From Lota lota (taxonomy: Eukaryota > Chordata > Actinopteri > Gadiformes > Lotidae): a stretch of 64,000 nt of DNA. The translations under genes and the position numbers were made by a program. Within the stretch, counting starts at the first letter, position 1. Each line of letters begins with the position of its first letter. Shown piece by piece: positions 53,927-64,000 of this stretch. Below the pieces are notes generated by a model, which made no database searches, was not told where the DNA came from, and was given only the letters and a program-made list of their open reading frames with translations. The stretch spans positions 2,367,501 through 2,431,500 of the forward strand of contig JACYXH010000572.1 of NCBI GenBank assembly GCA_026745465.1. The letters are read 5' to 3'.

Positions 53927-56900
53927 ATGGATATATTGGTTCTTCGTCTAAGTTTATATCTCGTCGTATGCATGTCGGAAATGGGTTATGGGAACGATCA
54001 AGGCTGTGAAGGTAGTGAGCTATATAATTTTAAATAGGGCTAACGTTACCTAGGTTGTTACTTTCATTCATCGTACGTCGACATCAGCTACATTACACAT
54101 AGTGTAAATTTATATAGACAATTAGGTTACAAAATAAATAAAAATCTGTTCTTGGCGAATAACATGTCTTTTACTTCTCTCGTTTTCTCACAGGTGGATG
54201 TGCTATATTACCAACGATCACTCCCTCCCCAATAGTTGTGGAGTACGGATTTCCATTCTCTACCAATTGTTCATTGTGTGGAAACGGCACTTGTTATGAA
54301 GAACTCAAATGGGAGGCACCTTTTGGAACTCCTGCAACGTTTAGTAATTTGGTTAACGGGATTAACAAGACGATCGTACAGTGGAATGTTGAAAACGCAA
54401 CAGAATGGGGCATGACTGCCATGTGCTACGGTACAGTGGAGCCCCGTAGTTGTTGTACTCTTCTGCCTTTCATTTTATACAGTAAGTACTATCACCATGC
54501 CACTACAAGCTGCTCTTGATGCGATCTCTCACAAGTAAGGCTGGAAGCAATACAAGTGTTGTTCAAATGTTATTGACAAATATAGCGGATGTTGGAAAGG
54601 AACAGAGAGAAAAGAGAAAGCCCATGTCCTCTTATACTGGTTACCGTTCTGATAATGACATGAACTAAACTAACTACAAACTAACTAACTAACTGTTAAG
54701 GTTTGCGAACTTTAGGACCCAAATGCACGACACACAACTGGGAAGGGAACGGGTTGAAAGGGATTTATTAAGTCACAGGCAAGGGCATGGCAGGCGGGTG
54801 GTCGTTCACGTAGAGGCAGGCAGGGACTCGGCGACAGGCGGGTGGTCAGGAAGGCAGAGGTTTGTTGGCAGGCGGGTGGCAAGCAGGCAGAGGGACGTAG
54901 GCAGGCGGGTGGTCAGGCAGGCGAGGTTCGGCAACGGTAGGCAGGCAGGCAGGCAGGCAGGCAGGGACTAGGAACAGGAGCAGGAATCGGAGTAGGAACG
55001 GGAACGGGAACTGGGGAGAGTCTGGAACTAAAGGCGGGAACGAAGATACCGACGAGTGTGGGGTAACTAACGAACTAGCACTGGCTATGTGAGAAGCCAG
55101 TGCTTAAGTACTGTGGTGGGTGATTGGTTATTGAGTGTTGGTGTTGGTAATCAGAGGGCGCATGTGGGGTAATGGAGGCTGGGTGCCACTAGATGGCGGA
55201 ATTGGATGGAACGGGAGAGGGTGTGACACAAACTATGTAAGGGCTTTCATCTGTGGGCTATACGCTCAATAACCATTGCGTTACCTTGGGCGATAGTAAG
55301 TGACTTAACAGATATCATCGAGATTGACAATTTAAAGGTAGGCCATGTACTGCGTTAGAATGAGAAATTCCTTCTCATTACTGCCGCTGTTACACCGTAT
55401 TCTGTGACCCACCGTATTCTGTGACCCCAGGGGTCGCTGTTGCACATTTCCTGCAACATGCATGAGTTTGAAGGCATGAAGTCGTTCACGCGCGGAAACA
55501 TGCACGAGCTTCAAACTAAACATCGTATCGCCATCGCTCACTCGGGATGGGTTCGTTCGTTTTGGAAAGCCCGTTGAGCGGCTGAAGCAAAGAGGATGAT
55601 TTGCCTCTGTGGTGGCACGACGATGCTGGGTCTTTCTTTCTTGATACAAACGTGAATATAGAAACGGTGTTGGTCAATTCTAAACAGCATTTTACACAGT
55701 AGCCTATAGTAGGAAATACTCAAAAGGTAAATCAACGTAATTAAACACTGATTGTTGCTTCTTATGGGGAAAGAAGCAACGGTGGTGGACCGTAGTAAAC
55801 GCCCCATCCATAGTACGTGTCTGTAAAATGCCAATCAAATCAAATGCATTTATAAAGCACATTTAATAACAAGGGGATGGGGGAGAGATATTTATTCATT
55901 ACGAGTCCCTCTCTGATTGCTCAAACTGTGGTTAGGTTTTTGTTATAATGCCCACCGTTTTTTTATTACCGCAGTTTACGAAATAAACTATGAACTAATG
56001 CCTGTATAGGTGTGAAGTGTGTGTGATTGCAGTGACTTTGGTGGATATGCAGCGTAAGGGTGATTTTAGTGACCTAAGAGCACAATTTGTGCTCTAAGGT
56101 CCAACCACAGGTGGTTGCTTCCTCTCTTTGCCTGGTCTATTTAGTCCTTTCCTTCGCCTTTGCTCAGCGAACGCGGGTGTCTCTCTGTTCCAAAGTCCGA
56201 GGTCCCTTGCCTACGTTTGGTGTCGTGCTGGGGCGATCTGAAGCCCGCTGTCCACTGTAGAACGAGAGCGCAACGACCGCGCAGAGCCGACAGTATTGCG
56301 CATGGAGTATGGTGGCCACTGAAGCGTCAGTAGCCTATAGTTCCAGTGGAAGCACAGCGGGACGAAGCACCCGACAGCAACCTCTGTTTTTCATTTGTCA
56401 TCCTGTATAATTATTTATGTCTGTGATCAATCCACGATAGGTCACAATTCATGATAGCTGGCCGTCGTATTCTGTGACCCCACTCTAAATGCGAAAATAA
56501 AGGAGTCAAACCCCAACCAAATGTTTTCAGGTCATTTTATGCATCCATTGTATGAATCTTTTTCAAATACAAGTTTTTACATTTGGTTGGTGTGTTTGCA
56601 GAACCTCCAGACAAGGTATCGATCAGCTTTGTAAACCACATCGGCCCACTGCTTGAAGGACATCATTACACTCTCCAGTGCCGTGTCCAGGACGTTGCTC
56701 CTGTTCAGAACCTCACAGTGACCTTCTACAGAGGTGACGCCATGCTGGGTTCGGAACAGTTCAGCAGGAACACTGTTGTGAAACCGGTGACAGAGACGTT
56801 CACCGTCAGCATCAACTCCAGCAGAGAGGATGATGGGGTCCAGTACAGGTGCGAGGCTGTGCTGAATCTGGGACCACAAGGACCAACGCCACCTTCTATG

Positions 56901-58320
56901 AGTTGGTCAGAACTCCTCACAACAACTGTGTACTGTGAGTTTACTTGAAATATTAGCCAAAATCAACATGTTAATGGCTGGGTTGTCTGTTTCAAAACTA
57001 TACATTCGTTAGATCTGCAATTTGAATGTAAGCACGTGACATGCCTGATAATCTGTTCAGTCAGTGTGTTTATCTTCAAATGTTTACCTTTTTTTTAACT
57101 TTTGTAAACTTTTTAAACCCCCTTTTTCTCATCAGTTAAACCTAAGATGGCACTTGGGTCTCAGCCAGATCCTATCTACATTACAAAAGGGGAAACTCTA
57201 CAGTTGAACTGCACAGTGCATTCCAACCCCAGTCCAGCATACAGTTGGATCGGTCCTGACAACTTCCCCATCAGCAACAACGGTGTTCTCACCATTCAAT
57301 CGGCTGGTTTCAAACACCATGGCCAGTTTGTTTGTGTCGCCAGCAACAACCAGGGAAACACAACTATGAAGTTCAACGTGGACGTCAGCGGTGTGTTCAA
57401 TGTGTTCAACTTACCTGCTTCTTAAGCATGGCCGTTTGTTATTTACAAACTTGGTCTTCTTTTAAAGTTAGGCATACTCCAACTTTGATTGTACGCTTAG
57501 CAGTGGAATTGTAGTTAACTTCACTTACCGGTCAAAGGGCCAGTAATGAGAAGGAATTTCTGATTCTTACTCATAGTACCTTTAAAGTGGAATCTTGAAG
57601 CTCTCCAGTTCATTCCCTTTGGCAGCACTTATGGCAATAAAAAACAGTACTTCAAACACACAAGGGAAATGAAGAGCGAGACTGTTGCGGTATTGTTTTT
57701 TCAATAAGCTTTGTCAATAAAAAAATTGTATTATACTAAAACTTAAAATAAAGAGAATGGGATCTTTCAAGCTAAAACTGAAATACAACAGACAAGGACT
57801 CCCAACCCCTAACCCCTGACTGGAAATAGGATAGAAATATAAACTTATTAAAGATATCTAAACTGAAATAACACTTACTGCTGAGATTGTTCTCAACCTA
57901 ATTTTGAAGTCACTAAATTGAACTGAATGATGTATGCAGGCCTGCTTAGGAGTTTTTATTTAGCCTATATGTATTCAGGAAGTCTTGAGGTTAAAAACCT
58001 CTTTTGCAATAGAAACCTTTTAGAACTGATCGCATTGTGACTCCTCTGAATCTAATGTTTGTAAGTGGGCTCAGAGCATTATGAACTGAATGATTTTGTT
58101 TTTCATGATTCTCCTTTCTGTCCATCTGTCTGTCTTTCTTTCTTTAGTTAACTCCTTGCCCATCGCGTGCTTGGCAGCGCTGTTCCTGCTCATCGGCGGG
58201 CTCATCGGTGGGTTTGTGTACACCTACCACCGCAGACACACCAAGACGGGACACTACAAACTGAAGGATGTATTCCACATGAACAGGAGAAATGCAGGGC
58301 GTTCGGATGCGGTCAAATAA
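53927..58320 (+). CDS. ICAM-like adhesion receptor, copy B (377 aa, five exons)
   Basis: Paralogue of copy A with identical exon structure: 53927-54011, 54194-54481, 56602-56934, 57136-57390, 58148-58320. The coding sequences differ by about five substitutions and one codon. The protein changes are Leu72 to Phe in the WEAPL motif of domain 1, loss of one Ile at the start of the membrane span, and Met330 to Leu beside it. Domains 2 and 3 and the cytoplasmic tail are identical in protein. All splice sites, the TATA box and the poly(A) signal are kept, so both copies look functional. Confidence 0.88.
54482..56601. other. Intron 2 of ICAM-like gene B
   Basis: Near-identical to the copy A intron, with the repeat block at 54695-55228 and the same CGTATTCTGTGACCCC motifs. 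No gene in it. Confidence 0.6.
54695..55228. repeat. Dispersed element with GGCAGGC minisatellite core (copy B)
   Basis: Counterpart of 48641-49170, with one extra GGCA unit in the core. It was inserted before the duplication. Confidence 0.4.
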
Positions 58321-58407
58321 CTGATGCCATTCCTGGCATTAAAGGAAGAATGTTGTTATATCTTCCTCATTGGTATCTTCCTTTGTGTTTTAATTATACA
58401 AACTTTT

Positions 58408-58413
58408 ATTAAA
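58408..58413 (+). terminator. Poly(A) signal of ICAM-like gene B (ATTAAA)
   Basis: ATTAAA 88 bases after the stop codon, as in copy A. Confidence 0.5.
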
Positions 58414-59516
58414 CGCTTTTGAGATTCAATTATTTTCTGTCTCAATTTTGTAATGGGGGTCTGCATAACAGCTTATTACAGTGTAAAAAAGTCATACTTT
58501 AAATATATATATTTCTTGAAGTTAGCTGTAATAAGAGCACACAATCCATACAATTATCAACCACGAAGAAGATATGTATTAAGGGGTTTAAGACCAGCCT
58601 GGAGGCCTAGGCTACAGTAAATAATAACTCATAATTCAAATGAATTTGTATCAGGCCATGTCAAATCAAATTTGATTTCAATTCCAGTTCATCTTTTTCC
58701 CAGTTGCATTTCTCTTATTTTCCACAACACCACCCATTAGTCTCATTTAAACTTGTCATCTGGTGGTGTTCTCGCAACGTCACTCATCATTTTTTAAACG
58801 TATGTCTCCGTCGATCGTCACCCGACCCTCGGCAAATCATCAAAGGCTCGTTTGGAGCGAGTGGCCGGGTTTCAGCACCGAGGCAAAGACTCGTAAAGGA
58901 ACTTAGCAGAATGAAAGCAAGGCTCAGCAGGGGCACTGCGACAACTGGAAGTGCTGAAGAGGGAGCAACCAGAAGGAGGGAACGAGGAAGAGGAAGGAGG
59001 CGACGAGGGAAGGGCGGAGTTGGAAAAGGCCCGGGCGGAGGTGAAGAAACTGAGGAAGGTGAGGAGGAGAAAAATGACACACAACACACCTTGATGGTCA
59101 CTAAATATCAGGCCTCTTTCCTCCTTCCTTTTCCTGTTTTCAGAGTGTCTTCGACATCACGTCCTCACCAAAATAAGAGACGGATGAAGACGGGGAGGAG
59201 AAATGCAAAAGCTTTGTGGAGAAGCATGAGAAGCAGATAGAACACTTTGTTTGGATATTTTTTTTTTAAGTTGTACATTTGTCCCATATATACCTTGTTT
59301 TTTGTGTTGATGTAGTTGTTTGTTGTGTTTATAAAGTTATTTCCCTCCCCTCAGCTAACACAGTGGAGAGTCCTCTGGAGTGCTGATCCGGTTTGTTTAA
59401 GTGAAGCAGGGTCCGCCTAACACCATTGGCCTACAGTTAAACATCGAGCTGAACTGTCTTTAAGCGATATATACTTTGGCTACAATTCGCCTATGCATCT
59501 ATATATTTACATTTGT

Positions 59517-59555
59517 TTGTGTGTGTGTGTCTGTGTGTGTGTGTGTTTGTATGAC

Positions 59556-59601
<46 letters not shown>
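59517..59601. repeat. (GT)n microsatellite, copy B
   Basis: Interrupted GT repeat; the longest pure part is 59559-59601. Shorter than the copy A counterpart. Confidence 0.9.
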
Positions 59602-59602
<1 letters not shown>

Positions 59603-59919
59603 CAATGACTTTCTGGTTACTGGGCAGCACTGTACAGAGATTCTGTTTAAAATGTGTTATCATTTGGCTGATTCAATCAGTTGAATCTATGGAGCTATGT
59701 GTCATAACTCAAGCATGTAGTTCTTGCTCCTTGTGGTCAGATGCCCAGCAGAAGTGCCGCATACATTTTCGGTCATTTTTACCTCACATTAAGGACATGC
59801 AGAGGGGGTTCGATGAGAAGAATATCCAGATGTTGCAGGAGGCGCTCGGCAAACTGGAGCCCTCCGTGAGTGAGTGTGTCACATGAATTGAATGACGGTT
59901 GAATGGTTCCCATCGCAGC

Positions 59920-60105
59920 GCTACGTATCTATCCACTCTAGACACTTTAGATAAAAGCATCTTACCCAAATGGAAAATAGTTTTAGGGAGCAGGATAGTG
60001 TAAATAGCTAGGCTGATGGTTTGATGCCCAATGGCTGCAGTCTCACTTGTAGACATCCTTGAGCAACATGCCTAACCCCAACCTGCTCCTAAATGACAGG
60101 TATAA
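59920..60105. repeat. Degenerate fish dispersed repeat
   Basis: CTTTAGATAAAAGCATCTTAC, TTGAGCAACATGCCTAACCC and CTGCTCCTAAATGAC are typical phrases of widespread fish repeats. It lies in the last intron of the cdc37 relic. Confidence 0.4.
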
Positions 60106-60274
60106 CGACATAGTTATACATGTTAACAAACTTAAACAGAAGTTCAACTGTAAGAACTCCTGAAGTGCTGTTTCTTGTGTGAAGGAGGCCAAGTTCCACA
60201 TGATGCGCTGTATTGATTCTGGGCTCTGGACCCCTTGCCTGGGAAGGGACAGGGATGAAGACGAAGATGAATAG

Positions 60275-61139
60275 GAGTCACAAGAAGCTTGAGAAGAACA
60301 AAGGGCAAGTCAACCTATCACTGACTAACACATGGAAACAATTCCATCTTCAATTTGGTAAACGTTATTGTTGTCAATTTGTCCCATGGACATTAGAGGA
60401 ATTATTACACAATTAAAGATTATGTATTTGTGTATACAGTATAAATATGACAATTAGAATATAATAATTAGATTGAGCAGATGGTTCTGCAGTACATCAA
60501 TTCAACTTCAAACTTTAAACAGAGCATCCACAATTTCATTCATGAAATTGGACTTATATCAGGATTTATGTTTAAGGACTTGTTTATGTGTACTATGTTT
60601 AGAGACGAGGCTGTACAAGTACATACAGATCATTTCTGAGAGAAGACATTGTCAGAATGCATTTATAAAGGTCAATAATAAATCACTACTTATGTTCTTT
60701 CAGACAAGAACTCTGGGCTGGTATTAGTGGATCCTGAGTACATCTGTAGACTGCAAGAGCCTGGGCAAATTCATCTGGTGGTTATCTCCATTCAAAATAT
60801 ACAGAGTTCACAACAGTTTCTAACTTGAACTAGGACTACTTGCTGTAAGTTTATTTTATTTATTGTTACATGGCTAATAATTATTTGTTATTACTACAAT
60901 TCGTGCAACAAAAAATAACACAGAATAATGTTACACCAACATGTTAAAACGTGTTAGTATGTTCATGATGGGTGTCTTAGTATATAAATTATGGTGTGTT
61001 GCTGTCTGGTTGTCAAAGTAAGTGCAAGGACAACAGTGGATATATACGTTTGTCCACGTAGGCATTTTGATACGCTAAATTTAAATGCTAATAAATAAAA
61101 TATGTACCGTAATTCTTTTGGATTGTGTGTTTCTCTGTC

Positions 61140-61231
<92 letters not shown>

Positions 61232-61445
61232 CCCCTCCCTCTCCTTCCCTGACTCATTCTCTGTCACTCAGTCTTTCATAATTAATGGTGGGGTTTGATT
61301 GAGTGGCAAAGCGTCTTTGTGCAGTCACTCTTGTAAATAGAAAGCAATCACCGCAGGCTGAGGCCATACATCACATCTCATTAATGCCTGTGAAAGCCTG
61401 GCAAGGGACAAAGCATTAAAATACCACATATGTGTGCGTGCAAGA

Positions 61446-61485
<40 letters not shown>

Positions 61486-62272
61486 ATCATTGTGGTATAG
61501 TCAGAGTCAAACATCATTATTCACTTATCCCCTTGTCTGTGTCTGTGTCTGGGCACAGATAAGAGGTGAGATATGTTATGCAGTGGTTTGTTTCATTGTC
61601 AGGGTGGGACCATTGAAGTTTGGTGGGTTTCCCAGCCTTATCCATCATGGCTGCTGTGGGCTATGCAAACGGTAGAACTGGTCAACGTATGGTCACTATG
61701 TACCCGAAGGGGTTTGGTTGAGTATGTCCTCCAGCCCGTTTGGTCCAGTCCAGTACAACGCCAAACCGAAGAGATTGTTGCTTTGAGAGAGAGGCTTGAA
61801 TACAAAATGTGCCACAAAGATGTATTCTTAAAAAAGAAAGAAAATATTTGTGCTATTACTACTATCCTGTCTACAGGTGCATGACACAAATAAAAAGACC
61901 TGCATGACTGCTGATAGAGCAATATGTTACAGGTGCGACAAGAAATACGGTAAAAAAAGAGGGGGGAATTGGAAATAGGGGGGAGGGGGGAGGAACGTGA
62001 GACAAAGTCAAGGCTGGTGGGGGTTTAGCCGCTTTGGAACAGCATCAATGGAGACACTGTGTGTGTCTGTGCAGGGGGGGGGGGGGGGGACTCCTACGAG
62101 GTTGGAAAGGTGGGGAGTTGGGGGAGGGAGGAGAGAGCGAGAGAGAGACGCGGGGGGTGGGGGAGGCACTGTGGCATGGGAAGGGGAAAGATGTGTGTGT
62201 GAGAGAGAGAGAGAGATAGACAGAGAGAAAAAGAGAGGCAGAATGAGAAGGAGAGAGAGAGGTGCGGGAGGT

Positions 62273-62300
<28 letters not shown>
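60275..62300. other. Non-coding stretch with simple repeats
   Basis: AT-rich to 61130, then a (CT)n tract (61143-61223), a unique block with AATTAATGG-type homeodomain cores (61270-61420) and (GT)n at 61447-61482. A purine-rich region begins at about 61940. No coding exon is recognised. Confidence 0.45.
61143..61223. repeat. (CT)n microsatellite
   Basis: About 80 bp of pure CT repeat. Confidence 0.95.
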
Positions 62301-62304
<4 letters not shown>

Positions 62305-62339
62305 ACAAGCAAGAGAAAGAGAGGAGGGCGGGAGGGAAG

Positions 62340-62539
62340 CTGGGTGAAGCGACGGATATTCATGAAGCCGCCGAGTGTTTTCCCTGCTTCTGACCGTGAC
62401 ACACCGTGCGCCTGCAGAGAGAGAGAAATAGAGAGAGATACAGAGAGAGAGAGGGAGCGCGGAAGAGAGGAGGAAGGAAGGAGAACGCAAAAGAAAGAAG
62501 GGCAAAGCCTGTCTTGCTGTTGATCCAGAGGCGATCAAG
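62340..62539 (+). other. Candidate 5' UTR exon of the next gene
   Basis: A GA-rich block ends GCGATCAAG followed by a strong GTGAGT donor at 62540. It has no long open frame. It fits an untranslated first exon whose next exon could be at 63772. The 5' end is not defined. Confidence 0.35.
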
Positions 62540-62578
62540 GTGAGTGTGTTGCTTTCTCTTACGCCCTACAGATTTATA

Positions 62579-62619
<41 letters not shown>

Positions 62620-62868
62620 CATGTTGCCTCACACACACACACACACACATACATAATGCATGTGCATGCTGGCATGACAGTGGGTTCATCAACATGTATG
62701 AGGGAATGGTGGTGGGAGTGTGTCCTAGGTGGTCTCTTTCATAATAACAGGAAAGCTGATAGATTGTTGCCTGGCTTCGCGAGCATCTCTCTGTGTCTGG
62801 TGATTATAATGGAGACAGTTATGGTGTGTGTGAGTGTGTCTGTGTGTTTGTGTGTTTGTGTATGATGT

Positions 62869-62900
<32 letters not shown>

Positions 62901-63040
62901 AGGATGTGTCCATGTGTGTTGTGTGTGTGTGTATGATGTGTCCATGTGTGTTATGTGTTGTGTGTGTGTGTGTGTGTGTGTCTGTCATCTGTGTGTCCCT
63001 GTGTCACCTTGCACACCTTGGTGTGTCAACAAAGTGTCTC

Positions 63041-63094
<54 letters not shown>

Positions 63095-63771
63095 CCATGC
63101 ATGCAGGGTGTGTTCCTGCTCTCCTTGACCCTGGTCAGGAGACATCTTGGCCAGTGTCTGTGTGTCTGTCTGCACACCTGTCACACCTCGGATGGGAACA
63201 CAACACACCGATATATCCCGAATCTGTACGATCCGTTCAAATGAGGTCAACAATAGCTGCTCAGAGTAATTATGTAACATATTTCAGCCTTGCAGTAGCT
63301 GTATCTGTTCACATTGGCGGTACACAAGCCATCGATCGTTGGTGTAAGTATTCACAATGTCCTGATTGTATGGGCTATCCTTTTTTCCAGCGGTAACTCT
63401 ACCTGTCGCCATGGGGGGTGTCTGTGTTTTGTTTTTCATTTGTTAGTGCTGCATGTCAAGATGTGTCTATATGAACCCTGTTATTGATATTTTATCTCTT
63501 CTCTTCAGGCTCTATCTTAAGATTTAGCCTAAGGGAAAAGAGACAAGTGTGTTTTGTCAGCAATATAACTAAGTGGTGACATTTTTTGTTGATGGTGACT
63601 ATAGTTTCAGACAGGACGCCTAGAGCTTGGATACGACTACGAAATCGCTAACAACCAACAACTGCCTGTTTACAAAACCACTACCAGAATTGGTAAAATA
63701 AAAAGATATAATAACCGTGATATTGTTAAGCCTTTTTCTCATTTTTAATATGAAATACTTGTTTTCTTCAG
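62540..63771. other. Probable first intron, GT-microsatellite rich
   Basis: Several (GT)n tracts (62580-62615, 62820-62990, 63043-63091) and otherwise unremarkable sequence up to a TTTTCTTCAG acceptor at 63771. Confidence 0.4.
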
Positions 63772-64000
63772 GGAACAGAGCCTGGAGTCAACTGAAATAT
63801 GGATCTTTGATTTCAGTCGTGGATTTCGGAAGAAGACGATGAATCTGACTCAAGCCCAAACATTTGATCAAAACTGCTCACCAGATTATGGAAATCTGAA
63901 TTGAGGTATAATGGAGGATTTTTACAGTTTACATCAATACTGTTCGATCTGGAGGTGCCAATCTGTCTTTGTGTTCGTCCCCGTGTTAACCCATGGGAAC
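63772..64000 (+). CDS. Candidate start of an unidentified gene (partial, right edge)
   Basis: After an acceptor at 63771 the sequence carries two short upstream frames (63799-63810 and 63839-63904). An ATG at 63911 follows, whose frame stays open for 30 codons to the edge (MEDFYSLHQYCSIWRCQ...). I do not recognise the peptide. In human, PDE4A follows CDC37, so a pde4a 5' exon is a position-based guess only. It could equally be untranslated sequence. Confidence 0.3.

Larger units (their letters stand above)
53600..59623 (+). repeat. Tandem duplication, copy B (6024 bp)
   Basis: Right unit. It ends at CTTTCTGGTTACTGG (59623), after which unique sequence starts (GCAGCACTG). The outer left flank, the junction and the outer right flank share CTGG, a 4-bp microhomology. 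Confidence 0.93.
58798..60274 (+). pseudogene. cdc37: cdc37-like pseudogene, copy B with C-terminal exons
   Basis: The N-terminal pieces are as in copy A, with the donor at 59059, an acceptor ending at 59143 and the same in-frame TAA at 59174-59176. Beyond the duplicated block two C-terminal exons survive. One ends KDMQRGFDEKNIQMLQEALG plus KLEPS at a GTGAGT donor (exon end 59865). The next, 60185-60274, reads EAKFHMMRCIDSGLWTPCLG and ends in an acidic DEDEDE and TAG. These match the CDC37 C-terminal domain (FD.KD.QMLQ ... CIDSGLW). The central exons (kinase and Hsp90 binding) are missing. This is a decayed relic. CDC37 lies near the ICAM cluster in human 19p13.2, so it is probably a leftover of an ancestral neighbour. 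Confidence 0.75.

Noticed and set aside
58704..59240. 178-codon open frame after ICAM-like gene B as a new gene
   Set aside because: It is closed in copy A by one base change and runs through a predicted intron in the wrong frame. The real content is the broken cdc37 relic.
62008..62538. Long frames on both strands in the GA/CT-rich region
   Set aside because: Low-complexity translation of purine repeats in all frames, with no conserved content.

Overview
The window is nuclear DNA of a ray-finned fish. Coding sequence is split into many short exons with GT-AG introns. Long (CA)n/(GT)n microsatellites, poly-G/poly-C runs, a MITE and a hAT transposon fill the introns, and the encoded proteins are recognisable vertebrate orthologues. 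Exon models were built by hand from splice sites, reading phase and family similarity. The tmem131l, mnd1 and ICAM-like models each close in frame.

Layout. (1) 930-1215, minus: first coding exon of a protein disulfide isomerase (best fit pdia2), continuing off the left edge. (2) 2170-3350, minus: percc1, a one-coding-exon gene with a TATA box and a 5' UTR exon. (3) 5617-39801, minus: tmem131l, 34 coding exons, 1549 aa. Intron 4 carries a 2240-bp hAT element with a perfect 8-bp target-site duplication. (4) 41270-46269, minus: mnd1, eight coding exons, 205 aa, the first contributing only the ATG. (5) 47312-59623, plus: a very young tandem duplication (about 6.3 and 6.0 kb). Each copy holds a complete five-exon ICAM-like adhesion receptor (378 and 377 aa) followed by the 5' part of a broken cdc37 relic. 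The C-terminal cdc37 exons survive only once, after the second copy (to 60274). (6) 60275-64000: microsatellite-rich DNA with a probable 5' UTR exon ending at 62539 and a possible start of another plus-strand gene running off the right edge at 63911.

The gene order joins blocks that are separate in human: PDIA2/PERCC1 (16p13.3), TMEM131L/MND1 (4q31.3) and ICAM/CDC37 (19p13.2). The next gene on the right could therefore be pde4a, but nothing in the sequence proves it. These genes do not form a pathway. They are an ER folding enzyme, a gut regulator, a secretory/Wnt-related membrane protein, a meiotic recombination factor and leukocyte-type adhesion receptors. The most notable region is the receptor duplication: the only amino-acid difference between the two copies in the ectodomain lies in the predicted integrin-binding motif.
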